Source of the DNA: Gammaproteobacteria bacterium
GTDB taxonomy: Bacteria; Pseudomonadota; Gammaproteobacteria; Steroidobacterales; Steroidobacteraceae
Direction of reading: 5' to 3'
Assembly: GCA_025357835.1 (NCBI GenBank)
Contig: JANYLM010000015.1
Span: forward strand, 1 to 34,651
DNA length: 34,651 bases
Part shown: one piece after another, positions 31,460 through 34,651 of the stretch
Layout: each line of letters starts with the position of its first letter
Position numbering within the stretch: the first letter of the stretch is position 1
Notes under the pieces: model-generated
Told to the model about the DNA's origin: nothing
Databases searched by the model: none
What the model saw: the letters and a program-made list of their open reading frames with translations, nothing else
Program-made: the position numbers and the translations under genes

Positions 31460-33067
31460 GTGCGTGAAATATCCAATGTCGCCGATCGACGCAGTGCCGT
31501 GCGTCGATCGCTAGGACCCCTACTCGCCATGTCGCTCCTCGCAGCACTTTCCGGAGGGTCAGCGATGCCCGCGCTCGCCGCCAACGTGGAGACGCTGCTG
31601 ATGCCGGGCAAGGTGACGCAGGCGCATGAAAAGCAGGAAGAGAACTGCGCGAACTGCCACGACCGCTCCAACGTCCAAACTCAGACCTCGTTGTGCTTGG
31701 ATTGTCACAAGGATATTGCCGCCGATCTGCGGCAGCAGCACGACTATCACGGCCGCATGACCAATGCCGGTGTCGGCGAATGCCGTGCCTGTCATACCGA
31801 ACACCGGGGCCGCAAAGCCGACATCGTGCAACTCAGCCGCGTGCAATTCGATCATCACCTCACCGACTTCGCACTCGACGGTGCACATGCTGCGCTCGGC
31901 TGTGAAAGTTGCCACAAGAAAGGCGAGGCCTGGCGCAAGGCGCCCGTGAACTGCATTGGCTGTCACAAGGCCGACGACGTGCATCGCGGGCAATTCACCC
32001 AGTCGTGCGGCGAGTGCCATAGCGCCATGACCTGGACAGGCGGGAAGTTCAATCACGACAAGACGGACTTCAAGCTGACCGGGGCTCACTCGAACGTGAC
32101 ATGCGATGCCTGTCACATCGGCGGTCGATACAAGCAGACCCCCAAGACCTGCGTCGGCTGTCACGCCACTGATGACGAGCACCGCGGATCGCGCGGCGAA
32201 GAGTGCGGCAAGTGCCACTTGACCAAGGAGTGGAAGACGGCGAAGTTCGACCATCTCAAGGAGACGAACTACGAGTTGCTGGGCGTGCATGACCAGATCA
32301 ATTGCGTCGCCTGCCATCGCAGCGGCAACTACAAGGACAAGATTCCGAAGGACTGTAACGGCTGCCACCGCGCCGACGATGCGCACGCGGCCCGCTTCGG
32401 CGCGAAATGCGGCGACTGTCATGACAACGATGTGTGGCCGCTCAAAACTTACGATCATGACAAGCGGCATAAGTTTCCGTTGGTGGGCGCGCACGCCAAG
32501 ATCGATTGCTACGCCTGCCATACCGCCACCGTGGCGAACCAGAAGCTGGCCAAGGACTGCGCAGGCTGCCACAAGAGTGAAGATCCGCATGGTGGCAAGC
32601 TCAAGGGCGGCTGCGAAACCTGCCATGGACAGCAGACTTGGCGCAGCGACATCGTATTCGATCACGACCTGACCGATTTCCCGCTGCTGGGCCTGCACCG
32701 AGTCGTCAGCTGCGCGCAGTGTCACACGACGCTGGCCTTCAACAATGCCGCGGCTACCTGCGTCGACTGCCATACCCATGACGACGTGCACAAGGGCGGT
32801 CTCGGCAAGAAATGCGAGAGCTGTCATTCCCCGAACGGATGGCCTCTGTGGGTGTTCGATCATGCGCAGGAAACACATTTTGCGCTGCTCGGCGCGCATG
32901 CCAAGCTACAATGCGCCGCCTGCCATCACGAACCGCCGGGCACGGTAAAGATGTCCTCGCAATGCGGCAGCTGCCACCGCAAGGATGACCGCCATCTCGG
33001 GGAGTATGGCGCGCAATGCAACCGATGCCATTCCACCGATTCGTGGAAGGGCGCACGGATTCAATAG
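31460..33067 (+). CDS. 21-haem c-type cytochrome (cytochrome c3-like family, tri-haem repeats)
   Basis: 535 aa from GTG 31460; GTG 31499 is an alternative that keeps the signal peptide (RRSLGPLLAMSLLAALSGGSAMPALAA). I count 21 CXXCH haem sites. After an initial group of three, the rest fall in six repeats of about 75-80 residues, each with three haems and the frame W..FDHxxTDFxLxGAH....CxxCH....CxGCHxxDDxHxG....CxxCH. Many extra conserved His (FDH, GAH, DDxH) can serve as distal haem ligands. No membrane anchor beyond the signal peptide is seen, so it is a periplasmic or outer-membrane-associated electron wire or store. It is followed after 3 nt by a second multihaem gene. Confidence 0.95.
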   Translation: MREISNVADRRSAVRRSLGPLLAMSLLAALSGGSAMPALAANVETLLMPGKVTQAHEKQEENCANCHDRSNVQTQTSLCLDCHKDIAADLRQQHDYHGRMTNAGVGECRACHTEHRGRKADIVQLSRVQFDHHLTDFALDGAHAALGCESCHKKGEAWRKAPVNCIGCHKADDVHRGQFTQSCGECHSAMTWTGGKFNHDKTDFKLTGAHSNVTCDACHIGGRYKQTPKTCVGCHATDDEHRGSRGEECGKCHLTKEWKTAKFDHLKETNYELLGVHDQINCVACHRSGNYKDKIPKDCNGCHRADDAHAARFGAKCGDCHDNDVWPLKTYDHDKRHKFPLVGAHAKIDCYACHTATVANQKLAKDCAGCHKSEDPHGGKLKGGCETCHGQQTWRSDIVFDHDLTDFPLLGLHRVVSCAQCHTTLAFNNAAATCVDCHTHDDVHKGGLGKKCESCHSPNGWPLWVFDHAQETHFALLGAHAKLQCAACHHEPPGTVKMSSQCGSCHRKDDRHLGEYGAQCNRCHSTDSWKGARIQ

Positions 33068-33070
33068 GCC

Positions 33071-34651
33071 ATGAAACTCCACGGCGCATCAAGTTGGATC
33101 GAAGGTCTCGCAGCGGCACCGCTCGTCTTGGCCTTGCTCGCCGTGGCATTATTGGTGCTCGCTCCGTCGACGCGGATCGCCGCCGCAGGCGCTGGCACTC
33201 AGCCAATCACGATCGCCTTCGATCATGTGTCGACCGGCTTCGAACTCGATGGCGTGCATCGCGACCTACCCTGCGAGGCCTGCCACTTGAATGCGGTTTT
33301 CAAGGGGACGCCGCGCAACTGCGGTGTCTGCCATATCACCGGCTCGACCTTCAACGCCACGCCGAAAACGCGCACGCATATACAGAGCACCAACGACTGC
33401 GCGGCCTGCCATAACACGATTTCGTTCCGCCCCGCTGTGCACTTCGATCACCACGAAGTGATGGGTAACTGCGTCAGCTGTCACAACGGTACGATTGCCC
33501 AGGGCAAGGGACCCACTCATCCGCAAACGAGCAATCTCTGCGAAGCCTGCCACCTGGTGATGACCTGGAACCCGCCCAAGGCAGTGGATCACACTCAGAT
33601 CCCGCTGGCGGTCCAAGGTTTCTGCATCATCTGCCACAACGGCGTGCAGGCGTCCGGCAAGACCAAGACCCACATCGCCACGAATCTCGAGTGCGGTGAT
33701 TGCCATCTCACCACCACCTGGCTCGGAGCGAATTTCGATCACATTGGCATTGTGAACGGCTGCGCCAGCTGCCACAACGGCATCAAGGCCGTGGGCAAAC
33801 AGGGCAATCACATGCCCACCAGCAATTTGTGCGAGTACTGTCACACCACCGGCATCGGCACCAAAACGCCGAGCTGGGCGCCCTCCGCCTTCGATCACAC
33901 GCAGATGGCGGTTCAGACTTGCGCGACCTGCCATAACGGCACCGTCAAGGTCACCACCGGTTACGTTTCGGGGTTGCCGACCACTCACGTGCCGCTGGCG
34001 ACGGGAATTGGGGCCCCGGATTGCGGCCTGTGTCACGGCAACACGCCCACGGCGGAGACCTGGACCGTCTTGGCCGCGAGCATTGCGACTCTGCACAGCG
34101 GCTTGACGACCAACAACTGCCTGATGTGCCATGCCGGCCAGACCTTCGCCGGCGTCCCCGCACCCTATATTCCGATGTCGATTTCCGGGGTGTCGCCCAC
34201 CAAGAAGACGCCGCTGGTGCCGCCGCACATCCCCATCCTGGCCGGCACCGACTGTAGCGCCTGCCATGGCGCGGCGTACACAGCGGGCGGCTTCGGTCCC
34301 GCCACGGCGATGAGCGCCGGCAAGCACGCCTTCGTGTCGACGACCTGCGACAGCTGTCATGACACCGGCAAGAGTTTTTATCTGGGCAGTGGGACGCCGC
34401 TGCAGCTCCGGCCGGCCAACCACATCAACAGCACCGACCCGCAAATGGCCAGCGGCGACTGCTCGGCCTGTCACAACACCACGGACTGGACCAGTAAGGT
34501 CATGCCGGCGGGGCACATGCCGAACCCGAGCAACCTGCCCTGCGTGACCTGCCATACCTCGGCGCCGAACGACTACACGCCGGCGACCCTGGCTGCGAAT
34601 TCGGTACTGCACACCGGCATCACCGGGAACTGCGCCCTGTGCCACGGCGAC
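33071..34651 (+). CDS. Multihaem c-type cytochrome, at least 17 haems (3' end beyond the window)
   Basis: 527 codons visible, open to the window edge. The ATG at 33071 is three nt after the 21-haem gene stop, so the two are co-transcribed. The N-terminal hydrophobic stretch (about 11-38, AAPLVLALLAVALLVLAPS) is a signal peptide or anchor. Seventeen CXXCH motifs are visible. The first half uses repeats of the form FDH....CxxCHNG....K..TH..T...CxxCH, different from the tri-haem repeats of the preceding gene; the second half has longer spacing. Known relatives include surface or periplasmic multihaem cytochromes for extracellular electron transfer. Total haem number and C-terminal features cannot be seen. 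Confidence 0.93.
   Translation, partial: MKLHGASSWIEGLAAAPLVLALLAVALLVLAPSTRIAAAGAGTQPITIAFDHVSTGFELDGVHRDLPCEACHLNAVFKGTPRNCGVCHITGSTFNATPKTRTHIQSTNDCAACHNTISFRPAVHFDHHEVMGNCVSCHNGTIAQGKGPTHPQTSNLCEACHLVMTWNPPKAVDHTQIPLAVQGFCIICHNGVQASGKTKTHIATNLECGDCHLTTTWLGANFDHIGIVNGCASCHNGIKAVGKQGNHMPTSNLCEYCHTTGIGTKTPSWAPSAFDHTQMAVQTCATCHNGTVKVTTGYVSGLPTTHVPLATGIGAPDCGLCHGNTPTAETWTVLAASIATLHSGLTTNNCLMCHAGQTFAGVPAPYIPMSISGVSPTKKTPLVPPHIPILAGTDCSACHGAAYTAGGFGPATAMSAGKHAFVSTTCDSCHDTGKSFYLGSGTPLQLRPANHINSTDPQMASGDCSACHNTTDWTSKVMPAGHMPNPSNLPCVTCHTSAPNDYTPATLAANSVLHTGITGNCALCHGD

Noticed and set aside
31559..32899. 446-aa minus-strand open frame opposite the 21-haem cytochrome
   Set aside because: It arises from the repeated CXXCH coding pattern; it is the reverse complement of 21 haem motifs, not an independent gene.
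31460..33067. Tandem-repeat region considered as a CRISPR-like array
   Set aside because: Repeats are about 230 bp, protein-coding and degenerate at the DNA level; they are tri-haem protein repeats.

Overview
The window is a GC-rich segment from a Gram-negative bacterium, most likely a gamma- or betaproteobacterium. This is inferred from the type II secretion (T2SS)/PilMNO-type machinery, the DUF4124-type lytic transglycosylase and the DUF2844/DUF3443 gene pair; I cannot name the genus. Genes are densely packed, many start at GTG, and many overlap by 4 nt (ATGA/GTGA). I saw no rRNA, tRNA, insertion sequence or CRISPR array.

Region 1 (1-9154, minus strand) holds three consecutive exported proteins of the multicopper-oxidase (MCO) superfamily: a 595-aa protein with an intact type-1 copper motif in its N-terminal half, a 544-aa protein keeping only C-terminal histidine motifs, and a giant mosaic protein of more than 1,900 aa that runs off the left edge. 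Region 2 (9463-20196, minus strand) is one tight operon for a dedicated T2SS-like machine, in transcription order: PAS sensor kinase, GspG, GspF, GspE, PilM-like, PilN-like, PilO/GspM-like, GspC/PilP-like, secretin with a C-terminal cohesin-like domain, and three more pseudopilins. Region 3 (20315-23876, minus strand) holds a lytic transglycosylase, a single-domain response regulator, a histidine kinase whose N-terminus looks like a piece of an outer-membrane barrel protein, and an ExeA/GspA-type ATPase fused to an FHA domain.

Region 4 (24092-27893) contains DUF2844 and DUF3443 exported proteins (the latter with pepsin-like aspartic-protease motifs) and a Sel1/ankyrin-repeat exported protein. 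Region 5 (27930-34651) is an electron-transfer locus: a membrane-anchored Fe-S/FAD oxidoreductase with permuted motif order, divergent from a CcmI/CycH C-domain-like membrane protein, a di-haem cytochrome b-like protein, a 21-haem c-type cytochrome and a second multihaem cytochrome (at least 17 CXXCH) cut by the right edge.

Four copies of a similar 21-bp element (TAGG-N7-GTAGWT, partly dyad-symmetric) lie upstream of four transcription units: the MCO genes, the kinase/T2SS operon, the transglycosylase and the multihaem cytochromes. My working reading is a co-regulated extracellular redox system in which a dedicated secretion machine exports MCO-family proteins while multihaem cytochromes and a cytochrome b/flavoprotein module carry electrons across the envelope. 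Manganese/iron oxidation or extracellular electron transfer are candidates. The sequence does not settle the substrate.
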